A stretch of 64,000 nucleotides of DNA from Streptomyces sp. Tue6028 (GTDB taxonomy: Bacteria; Actinomycetota; Actinomycetes; Streptomycetales; Streptomycetaceae): positions 1 through 64,000 of the forward strand of contig NZ_MLCE01000005.1 in NCBI RefSeq assembly GCF_002300165.1. The letters are read 5' to 3'. Shown piece after piece: positions 54,005 to 62,372 of the stretch. The translations under genes were made by a program, and so were the position numbers. The notes under the pieces were generated by a model that was not told the origin of the DNA, did not search any database, and saw nothing but the letters and a program-made list of their open reading frames with translations. Position 1 is the first letter of the stretch, and every line of letters begins with the position of its first letter.

Positions 54005-54033
54005 ATCACGCATCATTGCTGCGCAATCACGCA
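54005..54033. promoter_or_regulatory. Lrp-like operator upstream of the ddaH-rocD genes
   Basis: The perfect palindrome ATTGCTGCGCAAT at 54015-54027 sits between two copies of ATCACGCA at 54005-54012 and 54026-54033, 21 bases apart. This lies about 90 bases before the ddaH start and just after the Lrp stop, which fits control of the downstream operon by that Lrp protein. Confidence 0.6.
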
Positions 54034-54119
54034 GCTCTCCGCGCTTGTCGCCCGTATCCCCCGTTTCTTACCGTGGAGGAACCCCCAGCCGACACCGCAG
54101 GAAGCGGAGGTACCTCTCT

Positions 54120-54932
54120 GTGCCCGACAGCCGTGTGCCGCGCCCCCGGCGCTTTCTGGTCTGCGAACCCAGACACTTCGCCGTGCAGTACGCGATCAAC
54201 CCGTGGATGCATCCCGACACGCCCGTGGACGTCGACCTCGCCCGCGGCCAGTGGGAGGCGCTGATCCGCGCCTACCGTGCGCACGGCCACACCGTCGACT
54301 CGGTGGAACCGGTCGCCGGACTTCCCGACATGGTGTTCGCGGCGAACTCCGCGCTCGTCCTGGCGGGCCGGGTCTTCGGCTCGCTCTTCCACGCACCGCA
54401 GCGCCGTCCCGAGTCCCTCGCCTACGACACCTGGTTCAAGGCGGCCGGCTTCGACGTCTACCGGCCCGAGTCGGTGTGCGAGGGCGAGGGCGACCTGGTC
54501 CCGACGGGCCGGTACGTCCTGGCCGGCACCGGATTCCGTACGACCCCCGAGGCGCACCGCGAGGTGCAGGAGTTCTTCGGCGTCCCGGTGATCGGTCTCC
54601 GCCTGGTCGACCCGCGCTTCTACCATCTGGACACGGCGCTGTTCGTCCTGGACGACGACAACATCGCGTACTACCCGGAGGCGTTCTCGCCCGGCAGCCG
54701 CGAGGTGCTCGCCCGGCTGTACCCGGACGCGGTGCTCGCCACCCGCGAGGACGCCATGGCGTTCGGCCTCAACTCGGTCTCCGACGGCCGCCACGTCTTC
54801 ATCGCGCCGCGCGCCGAGTCCCTCGCCGAGCAGCTCGACCGCCACGGCTACGTCCCCGTCCCCGTCGACCTCTCGGAGTTCCACAAGGCCGGCGGCGGCA
54901 TCAAGTGCTGCACTCAGGAGATCCGTTCATGA
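54120..54932 (+). CDS. ddaH: Dimethylargininase (DDAH, amidinotransferase family)
   Basis: The family splits dimethylarginine or arginine analogues into citrulline or ornithine plus an amine. The guanidino-modifying fold is seen from the N-terminus MPDSRVPRPRRFLVCEPRHF, catalytic His169 in PRFYHLDTAL, the AMAFGLNSVSDGRHVFIAP segment and the C-terminal catalytic Cys in GGIKCCTQEIRS (Cys263/264). The GTG at 54120 follows GCGGAGG. The stop overlaps rocD (ATGA). The exact substrate (dimethylarginine, arginine or canavanine-like) is not known. Confidence 0.9.
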   Translation: MPDSRVPRPRRFLVCEPRHFAVQYAINPWMHPDTPVDVDLARGQWEALIRAYRAHGHTVDSVEPVAGLPDMVFAANSALVLAGRVFGSLFHAPQRRPESLAYDTWFKAAGFDVYRPESVCEGEGDLVPTGRYVLAGTGFRTTPEAHREVQEFFGVPVIGLRLVDPRFYHLDTALFVLDDDNIAYYPEAFSPGSREVLARLYPDAVLATREDAMAFGLNSVSDGRHVFIAPRAESLAEQLDRHGYVPVPVDLSEFHKAGGGIKCCTQEIRS

Positions 54933-56167
54933 CGGCACCCACCCGCATCCCCGCCCGTACGCGCACCTCCGACGAGCTGATCCGCGCGGAGGCGCCGGTC
55001 CTCGCGCACAACTACCACCCGCTGCCCGTCGTCGTCGCCCGCGCCGAGGGCACCTGGGTCGAGGACGTCGAGGGCCGTCGCTACCTGGACATGCTGGCGG
55101 GCTACTCGGCCCTCAACTTCGGGCACCGCAATCCGGTGCTGATCGAGGCGGCGCACCGTCAGCTGGACCAGCTCACCCTGACCTCGCGCGCCTTCCACAA
55201 CGACCGGCTGGCCGGGTTCGCCGAGTCCCTGGCCACGCTGACGGGCCAGGACATGGTCCTGCCGATGAACACGGGCGCGGAAGCGGTGGAGAGCGCCATC
55301 AAGGTGGCCCGCAAGTGGGCGTACGAGGTCAAGGGGGTCGCCCCGGACCGGGCGACGATCGTCGTGGCCGCCGACAACTTCCACGGCCGTACGACCACGA
55401 TCGTGAGCTTCTCCACGGACGAGACCGCCCGGACCGGCTTCGGGCCCTTCACCCCCGGCTTCCGCGTGGTCCCGTACAACGACCTCGCCGCGCTCGAAGC
55501 GGCCGTCGACGAGACCACCGCGGCCGTGCTGATCGAGCCCGTCCAGGGCGAGGCCGGCGTGGTCATCCCGGACCAGGGCTATCTGACCGGGGTGCGCGAG
55601 CTGACCCGCCGGGCCGGCTGCCTGTTCATCGCCGACGAGATCCAGTCGGGTCTCGGCCGCACGGGCACCACCCTCGCCGTGGAGCACGAGGAGGTCGTGC
55701 CGGACCTGCTGCTTCTCGGCAAGGCGCTCGGCGGCGGCATCGTGCCGGTCTCCGCGGTGGTGGGGCGCCGGGACGTGCTGGAGGTGCTGCGCCCGGGCGA
55801 ACACGGCTCGACGTTCGGCGGCAATCCGCTCGCCGCGGCCGTGGGCTCGGCCGTCGTCGGCCTTCTGGAGACCGGGGAGTACCAGCGCAGGGCGGCGGAA
55901 CTGGGCGTGATCCTGCGCGGCGGGCTCGCGAACCTGGTCGGCAAGGGCGTCGAGGGCTTCCGGGCGCGCGGACTGTGGGCGGGCGTCGACATCGACCCGG
56001 CCATCGGCACGGGCCGCGAGATCAGTGAGGGCCTGATGCGCGAGGGGATCCTCGTCAAGGACACCCACGGTTCGACGATCCGTCTCGCACCTCCGCTGAC
56101 CATCACCGGCGAGGAACTGCAGTCGGCTCTCGGGGCTCTGGAGAAAGTTCTGACGCAAGGGGTCTGA
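54929..56167 (+). CDS. rocD: Ornithine aminotransferase
   Basis: This PLP enzyme converts ornithine plus 2-oxoglutarate to glutamate semialdehyde and glutamate. The 412-aa protein has EGRRYLDMLAGYSALNFGHR, MNTGAEAVESAIKVARKWAY, the PLP-Asp region FIADEIQSGLGRTG and the Schiff-base Lys in LLGKALGGGIVPVSAV. It overlaps ddaH by 4 bases, so the two form an arginine/ornithine degradation unit under the upstream Lrp regulator. Confidence 0.95.
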   Translation: MTAPTRIPARTRTSDELIRAEAPVLAHNYHPLPVVVARAEGTWVEDVEGRRYLDMLAGYSALNFGHRNPVLIEAAHRQLDQLTLTSRAFHNDRLAGFAESLATLTGQDMVLPMNTGAEAVESAIKVARKWAYEVKGVAPDRATIVVAADNFHGRTTTIVSFSTDETARTGFGPFTPGFRVVPYNDLAALEAAVDETTAAVLIEPVQGEAGVVIPDQGYLTGVRELTRRAGCLFIADEIQSGLGRTGTTLAVEHEEVVPDLLLLGKALGGGIVPVSAVVGRRDVLEVLRPGEHGSTFGGNPLAAAVGSAVVGLLETGEYQRRAAELGVILRGGLANLVGKGVEGFRARGLWAGVDIDPAIGTGREISEGLMREGILVKDTHGSTIRLAPPLTITGEELQSALGALEKVLTQGV

Positions 56168-56267
56168 TACCGGCCACGAGGCCACAGAGAGTGACACCGG
56201 AATGGTTACGCCCGGCGACGGCCGCGCCTACACTGATCGCTCCCCGGGGGAAACGAGGAGTGCCCCA

Positions 56268-56993
56268 GTGTTTTATTACGTGCTCAAATACGTGCTTCTG
56301 GGTCCGCTGTTGAGACTGGTCTTCCGGCCTCGGATCGAGGGCCTTGAGCACGTACCGTCGTCGGGCGCGGCCATCGTCGCCGGCAACCACCTGTCGTTCT
56401 CGGACCACTTCCTGATGCCCGCGATCCTGAAGCGGCGCATCACCTTCCTCGCGAAGGCCGAGTACTTCACGGGTCCCGGCATCAAGGGCCGGCTCACCGC
56501 GGCCTTCTTCCGCAGCGCCGGGCAGATCCCCGTGGACCGCACCGGCAAGGAGGCGGGCCAGGCGGCGATCCGCGAGGGCCTCGGCGTACTGCGCAAGGAC
56601 GAATTGCTGGGCATCTACCCGGAAGGGACCCGTTCGCATGACGGCCGTCTCTACAAGGGCAAGGTCGGCGTCGCGGTGATGGCCCTCAAGGCCCGGGTCC
56701 CGGTGATCCCCTGCGCGATGATCGGCACCTTCGAGGCGCAGCCGCCCGGCAAGGTCATCCCGAACATCCATCCCGTCGTCATCCGCTTCGGCAAGCCCCT
56801 CGACTTCTCCCGCTACGCCGGGATGGAGAACGAGAAGGCGATCCTGCGCGCGGTCACCGACGAGATCATGTACGCCATTCTCAGCCTCTCGGAGCAGGAG
56901 TACGTCGACCAGTACGCGGCCGTCGTGAAGGCCGAGGAGGCCGAGGAGAAGGCGGCGAACGCCCGCAAGTTCCGACGGATGCCGCTGAGCTGA
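56268..56993 (+). CDS. 1-Acyl-sn-glycerol-3-phosphate acyltransferase (PlsC family)
   Basis: The family adds the second acyl chain in phospholipid synthesis. The NHx4D motif appears as GNHLSFSDH, the substrate-binding block is YPEGTRSHDGRLYKGKVG, and PVIPCAMIGTFE follows. The N-terminus has a hydrophobic segment (VLKYVLLGPLLRLVF). Length (241 aa) fits. It starts with GTG at 56268 after GAGGAG. It is probably involved in glycerolipid assembly, perhaps a lyso-acyltransferase specific to a particular lipid. Confidence 0.93.
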   Translation: MFYYVLKYVLLGPLLRLVFRPRIEGLEHVPSSGAAIVAGNHLSFSDHFLMPAILKRRITFLAKAEYFTGPGIKGRLTAAFFRSAGQIPVDRTGKEAGQAAIREGLGVLRKDELLGIYPEGTRSHDGRLYKGKVGVAVMALKARVPVIPCAMIGTFEAQPPGKVIPNIHPVVIRFGKPLDFSRYAGMENEKAILRAVTDEIMYAILSLSEQEYVDQYAAVVKAEEAEEKAANARKFRRMPLS

Positions 56994-57044
56994 GCGGAAC
57001 GGAATCCACCTGCACCGGACGTACGTCCTGTACATTTTTTACGT

Positions 57045-58070
57045 ATGAGACGTGCTGTGGTGATCGGAGCGACCGGACAGATCGGACGCGCGGCCGTGGA
57101 CGCGCTGGCCCGCGACGGCTGGGACGTGACGGCCGCGTCCCGCGGCGGAGGCCGCGACGACGGCTGGCCCGCGCAGGTGCGCGCCGTCGGGCTGGACCGC
57201 GCGCAGGACACCGCCCTGGCCGCGGCGGTCGGTGACGGCTGCGACGTGCTGGTCGACGTCGTCGCCTACGGAGCCGAGCACGCACGCCAGTTGACGGGGC
57301 TCGCCGGCCGCGTCGGCTCCGCCGTGGTGATCTCCAGCGTGTCGGTCTACGAGGACGACAAGGGGCGCGGCTTCGACACGCAGTCGGAGCCGGACGGATT
57401 CCCCGAGTACCCGGTGCCGATCCCGGAGAGCCAGAGCACCGTGCGGCCCGGCGACGGCACGTACAGCACGCGCAAGGCGGCCCTGGAGCGCGATCTCCTC
57501 GCCGCGGGCGACCGGTTGCCGACGACCCTGCTGCGCGCGGGTGCCGTGCACGGCCCGAACTGCCGTACGCCCCGCGAGCTGTACTTCGTCAAGCGCAATC
57601 TGGACGGCCGCCGTCGGCGCGTCCTCGCGTTCGGCGGCCTGAGCCGCTTCCACCCGGTGAGCGTCCACACCGTCGCCGAGCTGATCCGGCTGGCGGCCCG
57701 GCGGCCGGGGTCGCGCGTCCTGAACGCCTGCGACCCCGAGGCGCCCACGGTGGCGGAGATCGCCGCTTCGATCGACGCGGCGATGGGCGTGCGGGCCGAG
57801 GACGTGCTGGTGGACGGTCCGCCCCCGGCGCCCACGGTCGGTGACACGCCATGGACGGTGCCGCTGCCCGTCGTCTGCGACATGCGTGCCGCCGAACGGG
57901 AGTTGGGCTACCGCCCGGTGGTCCGGTACGCCGACAGGCTCCCCGAGACCATCGCCTCGATCGAACGCCGACTGGCCGGCCGGGACTGGCGGGAGGCCTA
58001 CCCCGACATGGTCCGCGCGTACGGCGACCTCTTCGACTACGCGGCGGAGGACGCTTGGCTCGCGTCCTGA
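57045..58070 (+). CDS. NAD-dependent epimerase/dehydratase family protein
   Basis: The Rossmann start MRRAVVIGATGQIGRAAVDA and the middle TYSTRKAALERDLL (YxxxK) show an extended SDR, NAD-binding with catalytic Tyr. A sugar-type role is likely, though the protein may be a reductase on other substrates. The 341-aa gene stands alone, preceded by a repeat-like upstream stretch with TACGTCCTGTACATTTTTTACGT just before the ATG. A promoter lies within this AT-rich part. No substrate can be assigned. Confidence 0.85.
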   Translation: MRRAVVIGATGQIGRAAVDALARDGWDVTAASRGGGRDDGWPAQVRAVGLDRAQDTALAAAVGDGCDVLVDVVAYGAEHARQLTGLAGRVGSAVVISSVSVYEDDKGRGFDTQSEPDGFPEYPVPIPESQSTVRPGDGTYSTRKAALERDLLAAGDRLPTTLLRAGAVHGPNCRTPRELYFVKRNLDGRRRRVLAFGGLSRFHPVSVHTVAELIRLAARRPGSRVLNACDPEAPTVAEIAASIDAAMGVRAEDVLVDGPPPAPTVGDTPWTVPLPVVCDMRAAERELGYRPVVRYADRLPETIASIERRLAGRDWREAYPDMVRAYGDLFDYAAEDAWLAS

Positions 58071-58131
58071 GCGAGAGGTCCGACCCGACAGGAGCCGGGC
58101 CGGACCGCGCGTGGAACGACCGGAACGAGTG

Positions 58132-58160
58132 AGGGGGCGGCCGGAGTCCGGCCGCCCCCT
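58132..58160. terminator. Bidirectional terminator between convergent genes
   Basis: AGGGGGCGGCCGGA at 58132-58145 and TCCGGCCGCCCCCT at 58147-58160 form a near-perfect 14-bp stem, with the loop made by the central bases. It separates the epimerase gene from the convergent peptidase-like gene. Confidence 0.85.
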
Positions 58161-58173
58161 TCCCGCAGGCGGG

Positions 58174-59769
58174 TTACGGCTTCGGCGTGGCGTGCGGCGC
58201 GCAGGTCACGTCGGCCGCGTCCGTCCGGCCGGAGAGCAGGTAGCCGTCCACCCGCTCGTTGATGCAGGGGTTGACCAGCCCGGTCACACCGTGCGAGCCC
58301 GCGCCCTGCTCGGTGATCAGGCGGGAGCCCTTGAAGCGCTTGTGCAGTTCGACGGCGCCGGCGTACGGGGTGGCGGCGTCACGCGTGGACTGCACGATCA
58401 GGACGGCGGGCAGGCCCTTGCCGGTCTTGACGTTCACCGGGGTCTGCTGCTTGGCGGGCCAGGTGGCGCACGGCAGGTTCATCCACGCGTTGGCCCAGGT
58501 CATGAACGGGTAGTCCTTGTGGAGCCGGGTGTTGTCCCGGTCCCACTTCTGCCAGCTGGTGGGCCACTGGGCGTCGGTGCACTCGACGGCCGTGTAGACG
58601 GCGTTGCCGTTCTCCGAGGCGATGTTGCCCGCGGTGTCCGACAGGTCGGGGGCGGCCGCGTCGACGAGCGCCTGCGTGTCACCCGCGACGTACTTGCTGA
58701 ACACCGTCGCGACCGGCACCCAGGAGGAGTCGTAGTACGGCGCGCTCTGGAAGAAGGAGATCAGCTCGGCGGGGCCGACGACGCCTCCGAGGGGGCTCTT
58801 CTTCGCGGTGGCCCGCAGCTTCAGCCACTGGTCCTGGACCTCGGCCCGGGTGTCGCCGAGGTGGAAGGTGGCGTCGTTCTTGGCGACCCAGTCCTGCCAG
58901 TCCTTCCAGCGGCCCTCGAAGGCGATGTCCTGCTCCAGGTTGGCCTGGTACCAGATGTTCTCCCTCGACGGGTTGACGACGCTGTCGACCACCATGCGGC
59001 GGACGTGCCCCGGGAAGAGCGTGCCGTAGACGGCTCCCAGGTACGTACCGTACGAGACGCCCAGGTAGTTGAGCTTCTTCTCACCGAGGGCGGCCCGGAT
59101 GACGTCGAGGTCGCGTGCGGTGTTCGGCGTGGTCATGTGCGGCAGCATCGCGCCGCTGCGCTCGGCGCAGCCGTCGGCGTACTCGGCGGCCAGCTTGCGC
59201 TGGGCACGCTTGTCCGCCTCGCTGTCCGGGACCGGGTCGGCCTTCGGCGCCTTCACGAACTCCTGCGGATCGATGCAGGAGATGGGGGCCGAGTGGCCGA
59301 CACCGCGCGGGTCGAAGCCGACGAAGTCGTACGCCTTGGCGGTGTTCGCCCAGACGGGGCTCTTCGTGGTCACGCGGCGCGGGAAGCGCATGCCGGAGCC
59401 GCCGGGGCCGCCGGGGTTGTAGACGAGGGCGCCCTGGCGCTCGTCCTTGGTGCCCGTGTTCCCGATACGGTCCACGGCCAGCTTGATCTGCTTGCCGTTC
59501 GGGTGGGCGTAGTCGAGCGGGACGCTGACCCAGCCGCACTGGATCGGCTTCTCCAGGCCCCAGTCCGCGGGACAGTCCTGCCAGTCGACGCCGGCCTTGG
59601 CCGCCCGCTCCGCGGCGATCGCCGCTCCGCGCTGCTCCCGGTCCTGCCCGTGACGCGACGCGGCGGTGGCCGACGGAGCCGTGACGGCTCCGGCGATCAG
59701 GGTCGCCGTGACGAGCGCTCCGGCCGAACCGAGCGCCGTCATCCGTCTCGACGGTCTCTTAGCCCTCAA
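58174..59769 (-). CDS. Secreted alpha/beta hydrolase, tripeptidyl-aminopeptidase-like
   Basis: The signal peptide spans 1-38 (RAKRPSRR, then SAGALVTATLIAGAVTAPSA). The catalytic Ser is in GVSYGTYLG (Ser239), the Asp region in STRDAATPYAGA and the His in GAGSHGVTGLV. Other hallmarks are YNPGGPGGSGMRFP (oxyanion) and FVGFDPRGVGHSAP. This is the Tap/Slp mycelial peptidase family that frees tripeptides from secreted proteins. TTG at 59769 is the best start, with GGGGAGG six bases upstream. The length of 531 aa is typical. Confidence 0.92.
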   Translation of the reverse strand: MRAKRPSRRMTALGSAGALVTATLIAGAVTAPSATAASRHGQDREQRGAAIAAERAAKAGVDWQDCPADWGLEKPIQCGWVSVPLDYAHPNGKQIKLAVDRIGNTGTKDERQGALVYNPGGPGGSGMRFPRRVTTKSPVWANTAKAYDFVGFDPRGVGHSAPISCIDPQEFVKAPKADPVPDSEADKRAQRKLAAEYADGCAERSGAMLPHMTTPNTARDLDVIRAALGEKKLNYLGVSYGTYLGAVYGTLFPGHVRRMVVDSVVNPSRENIWYQANLEQDIAFEGRWKDWQDWVAKNDATFHLGDTRAEVQDQWLKLRATAKKSPLGGVVGPAELISFFQSAPYYDSSWVPVATVFSKYVAGDTQALVDAAAPDLSDTAGNIASENGNAVYTAVECTDAQWPTSWQKWDRDNTRLHKDYPFMTWANAWMNLPCATWPAKQQTPVNVKTGKGLPAVLIVQSTRDAATPYAGAVELHKRFKGSRLITEQGAGSHGVTGLVNPCINERVDGYLLSGRTDAADVTCAPHATPKP

Positions 59770-59892
59770 GTGTGGCCTCCCCGTACATCGTTGCGATTGG
59801 TAGGGGGATCCTTTCGGCTGTGAGGTCCCTGAGAACAGATGCGACAGGGCTTCTTTACTAATCCGATAACCGGTGCGCGTTGTGCCGTTGAG

Positions 59893-59906
59893 CGGAGACG
59901 TCTCCG
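59893..59906. promoter_or_regulatory. 14-bp palindrome upstream of the peptidase gene
   Basis: CGGAGACGTCTCCG is a perfect palindrome in the 172-base gap between the ureD stop and the peptidase start. It could be an operator for the peptidase or a weak end signal for the urease operon. Confidence 0.4.
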
Positions 59907-59941
59907 TCCGTCCACGAACAACGGGCCACCGCGGCCCGCGG

Positions 59942-60979
59942 TCAGCCGAGCAGGCGCAGCGCCTCGTCCAGCACGCGCCGCAGTCCGAGCCCGTCGGGTG
60001 CGAGTGCGGTGACGAGCACGGCGGGCCCGGCGAGCGGAGCCAGCGCCGCGTGCTCCCCCAGCATGCGGGGCTCGGGCAGGTGGTCGGCGAACTCCGGGCG
60101 CACGACCACGAGTTGGCCCACCGCGCGCAGCCTGGCCAGGACGGCGGGGCCGTCCCAGCCACCGGGCGCGCCCGGACCGCAGGCCAACTCCTGGTCCAGC
60201 AGCACCCGTCCGTCCAGTCGCACGACAAGACGGCTGGTGAGCCGACCGGGTTCCTCGCCCACGCGCCCGAGCACCTGTTCCTCCCGGAACACCAGCCGGG
60301 CGCGTCCCTGGAGGTCGATCCGTGAGGAGACGCACAGGTCGCTGCCGCCGGCGGAGATCAACTGCTCGGGAAGCCAGTGCAGTTCACCTCCGTCGGCGAC
60401 GGAGAGCCGGACGTCGTAGCGCGCCTCGCCCTTGTTCTGGCCGGGCAGCGCGATCGTCGCGGCGGCCGACCCCACCCTCAGGCGCGCGCCCTCGTCGGCG
60501 TGCGCCTCGACGGTGAGGTGGTCGCCACCGAGCGGGCCGCTCATCGCTCCGACGAGCATGACGCGGGCCTCGGCGCCGTGGGACCGGATGCGGCGCACCG
60601 CGAGCGGGCCCTCCCCCTCCAGCACGGGCAGCGAGGTGCCGCCCCGGCCGTCGTCCCTTGCGGCGATCCGCGCGGTCGCCCGCACGCCCGCCGTCGTCAG
60701 GCGACCTGCCCGGCCCGCGCCACCCGGCCGACTCGGGCGCCCCGGCCCGCTGCCGTCCGCCGACGGCGTCCCCCCGTGCGGCGGGCCGGCACCGTCCACC
60801 GGGTCGGCACCGCGCACCGAACCGGCACCGTCCACCGGACCGGCACCGTTCGCCCGGCCGACGTCGCGCACCGGACCGACACCGTTCACCCGGCCGACGT
60901 CGCCCACCGGACCGACCTCGCCCGTCCGGCGCGCGCTGTCCATCCGGTTCACGCCGTCCATCCGGTTCACGCCGTCCAC
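59942..60979 (-). CDS. ureD: Urease accessory protein UreD with an expanded repeat N-terminus
   Basis: UreD/UreH is part of the UreDFG complex that delivers nickel to apo-urease. The conserved core runs from [15 protein letters not shown] to the end, with [31 protein letters not shown] and LHWLPEQLI. About 98 extra residues at the N-terminus come from an 18-bp minisatellite (hexapeptides like MDGVNR, GPVGDV). An alternative GTG start at 60685 would give a 247-aa protein with a normal length, but it has no clear ribosome site. The frame overlaps ureG by 13 bases. The true start is uncertain. Confidence 0.88.
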   Translation of the reverse strand: MDGVNRMDGVNRMDSARRTGEVGPVGDVGRVNGVGPVRDVGRANGAGPVDGAGSVRGADPVDGAGPPHGGTPSADGSGPGRPSRPGGAGRAGRLTTAGVRATARIAARDDGRGGTSLPVLEGEGPLAVRRIRSHGAEARVMLVGAMSGPLGGDHLTVEAHADEGARLRVGSAAATIALPGQNKGEARYDVRLSVADGGELHWLPEQLISAGGSDLCVSSRIDLQGRARLVFREEQVLGRVGEEPGRLTSRLVVRLDGRVLLDQELACGPGAPGGWDGPAVLARLRAVGQLVVVRPEFADHLPEPRMLGEHAALAPLAGPAVLVTALAPDGLGLRRVLDEALRLLG

Positions 60980-60985
60980 GCGGCG
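60788..60985. repeat. 18-bp minisatellite, 11 units, across the ureG/ureD junction
   Basis: Units of 18 bases start at 60788 and recur every 18 bases to 60985, for example GGCACCGTCCACCGGGTC. The array covers the end of ureG, the start of ureD and its first 65 codons. The last unit includes the ureG stop region and the ureD start, so it seems to have grown from the start region. The unit equals six codons, so length changes keep the frame. Confidence 0.9.
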
Positions 60986-61644
60986 AGCCGCTCCCGCACC
61001 CAGCCGGCGACGGCCGCGACCCCGTCCTCGGTACGCAAGGACTGGAAGACGACCGGGAGTTCGGCGCGCTGCGCCTTCGCGTCCGCCGCCATCCGCCCCA
61101 GATCGGACCCCACGTGGGGTGCGAGGTCGGTCTTGTTCACGACGAGCAGATCGGCGGTGGTGACACCGGGCCCGCCCTTGCGCGGAATGTCGTCGCCGCC
61201 CGCGACGTCGATCACGAAGATCTGCGCGTCGACGAGCCCCTTGGAGAAGGTGGCCGTGAGGTTGTCACCCCCGGACTCCACGAGGATCAGGTCCAGCGGA
61301 CCGACCTCGTCCTCCAGGTCCTCGACCGCTTCGAGGTTCGCGGAGATGTCGTCCCGGATGGCGGTGTGCGGGCAGGCCCCGGTCTCGACGGCGGCGATCC
61401 GCTCGGGCGGCAGCACCGCCTCCCGCAGCAGGAACTCCGCGTCCTCCCGCGTATAGATGTCATTGGTGACGACGGCGAGGGACAACTCGTCGCGCAGCGA
61501 CCGGCAGAGCGCGGCGACGGTGGCGGTCTTCCCCGAGCCGACCGGCCCGCCCAGCCCGATCCGCAGGGCACGGCGTGCCCCGTCCGGACGATGGGCGTCG
61601 GCGCTGACAGCGGACGCACCGTCATGGGTGTGATCGAGATGCAC
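60967..61644 (-). CDS. ureG: Urease accessory GTPase UreG
   Basis: UreG is the nickel-dependent GTPase that drives metal delivery to urease. The P-loop [14 protein letters not shown], the metal-binding Cys-Pro-His motif in [13 protein letters not shown] and the specificity motif VVNKTDLAP are present. A short His-rich start (HLDHTHDG) is also seen. GTG at 61644 follows GGAG. It precedes ureD and follows ureF in the usual order. Confidence 0.96.
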   Translation of the reverse strand: MHLDHTHDGASAVSADAHRPDGARRALRIGLGGPVGSGKTATVAALCRSLRDELSLAVVTNDIYTREDAEFLLREAVLPPERIAAVETGACPHTAIRDDISANLEAVEDLEDEVGPLDLILVESGGDNLTATFSKGLVDAQIFVIDVAGGDDIPRKGGPGVTTADLLVVNKTDLAPHVGSDLGRMAADAKAQRAELPVVFQSLRTEDGVAAVAGWVRERLAAWTA

Positions 61645-61697
61645 GATGAGTCTCCAAGGTGGTGTGAGGGCAGCGGCGGCGAGGGGGCGGGGTGCGC

Positions 61698-62372
61698 CTA
61701 CGACGCGAAGAGGCGTACGGGCCAGGCCGCGTGCGCCTGAGCGCCGATCTCCAGCAGCGGGGCCGAGGCCGCGGGCAGCACGTCGACGCCGTGGTCGAGC
61801 ACGCCCCGCGCGGCAGCGGCGGCCGCGCCGGCCACCCGGTCCAGTTCCGGCGCCAGTCGGGCCAGCACCGCGCTGGCGTCGAACGGATCGAGGCTCAGCA
61901 GCCGCACGGTGGCCGTCGCCGGCCCGCTGACACTCTCGTACGCGGAGCAGTACGCGGCGTCGTCCGCCGCGAGGCCGGCGGCCCGGGCCGTCACGCCGAG
62001 AACGACGGGCTGGTGCGCGCCCTTGGGGAACTCCCTGGCCAGCGCCTCGAGTTCGGCCGAGGGCCAGGCCGCCCGAGCCGCTCTCATCAGCTGTCGCCCG
62101 AGCCGTCGCGCGGCGGCCCGCAGGGCAGGTGACGGTGTCCGGGCGTCGGCGGCGGCGTCCAGGGCCGCCGGGTCGGCCCCGAGCGCCGCCGCCGCGGCCA
62201 GCGAGGCCGAGACGAGACCGGCCGTGTGCAGCCGGCCTCGGCAGAAGTCCTCCAGGCTCGCCGCCCCGGTGACCCGTCCGGACTTGACGGCCGCCTCCGC
62301 CCCGCCGGAGTGGGCGTGCCCTCCGGCGGGGAAGCGTCCGTCGGCCAGGACCAGTAGTGCCGCGCGGGACAT
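61698..62372 (-). CDS. ureF: Urease accessory protein UreF
   Basis: UreF bridges UreD and UreG and acts as the GTPase control point. The protein is mostly helical, starting [20 protein letters not shown], followed by [16 protein letters not shown] and [13 protein letters not shown]. The family's FPxGG-type motif is seen as [11 protein letters not shown]. The ATG overlaps the ureC stop (TGATG), so the operon is coupled. Confidence 0.92.
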   Translation of the reverse strand: MSRAALLVLADGRFPAGGHAHSGGAEAAVKSGRVTGAASLEDFCRGRLHTAGLVSASLAAAAALGADPAALDAAADARTPSPALRAAARRLGRQLMRAARAAWPSAELEALAREFPKGAHQPVVLGVTARAAGLAADDAAYCSAYESVSGPATATVRLLSLDPFDASAVLARLAPELDRVAGAAAAAARGVLDHGVDVLPAASAPLLEIGAQAHAAWPVRLFAS

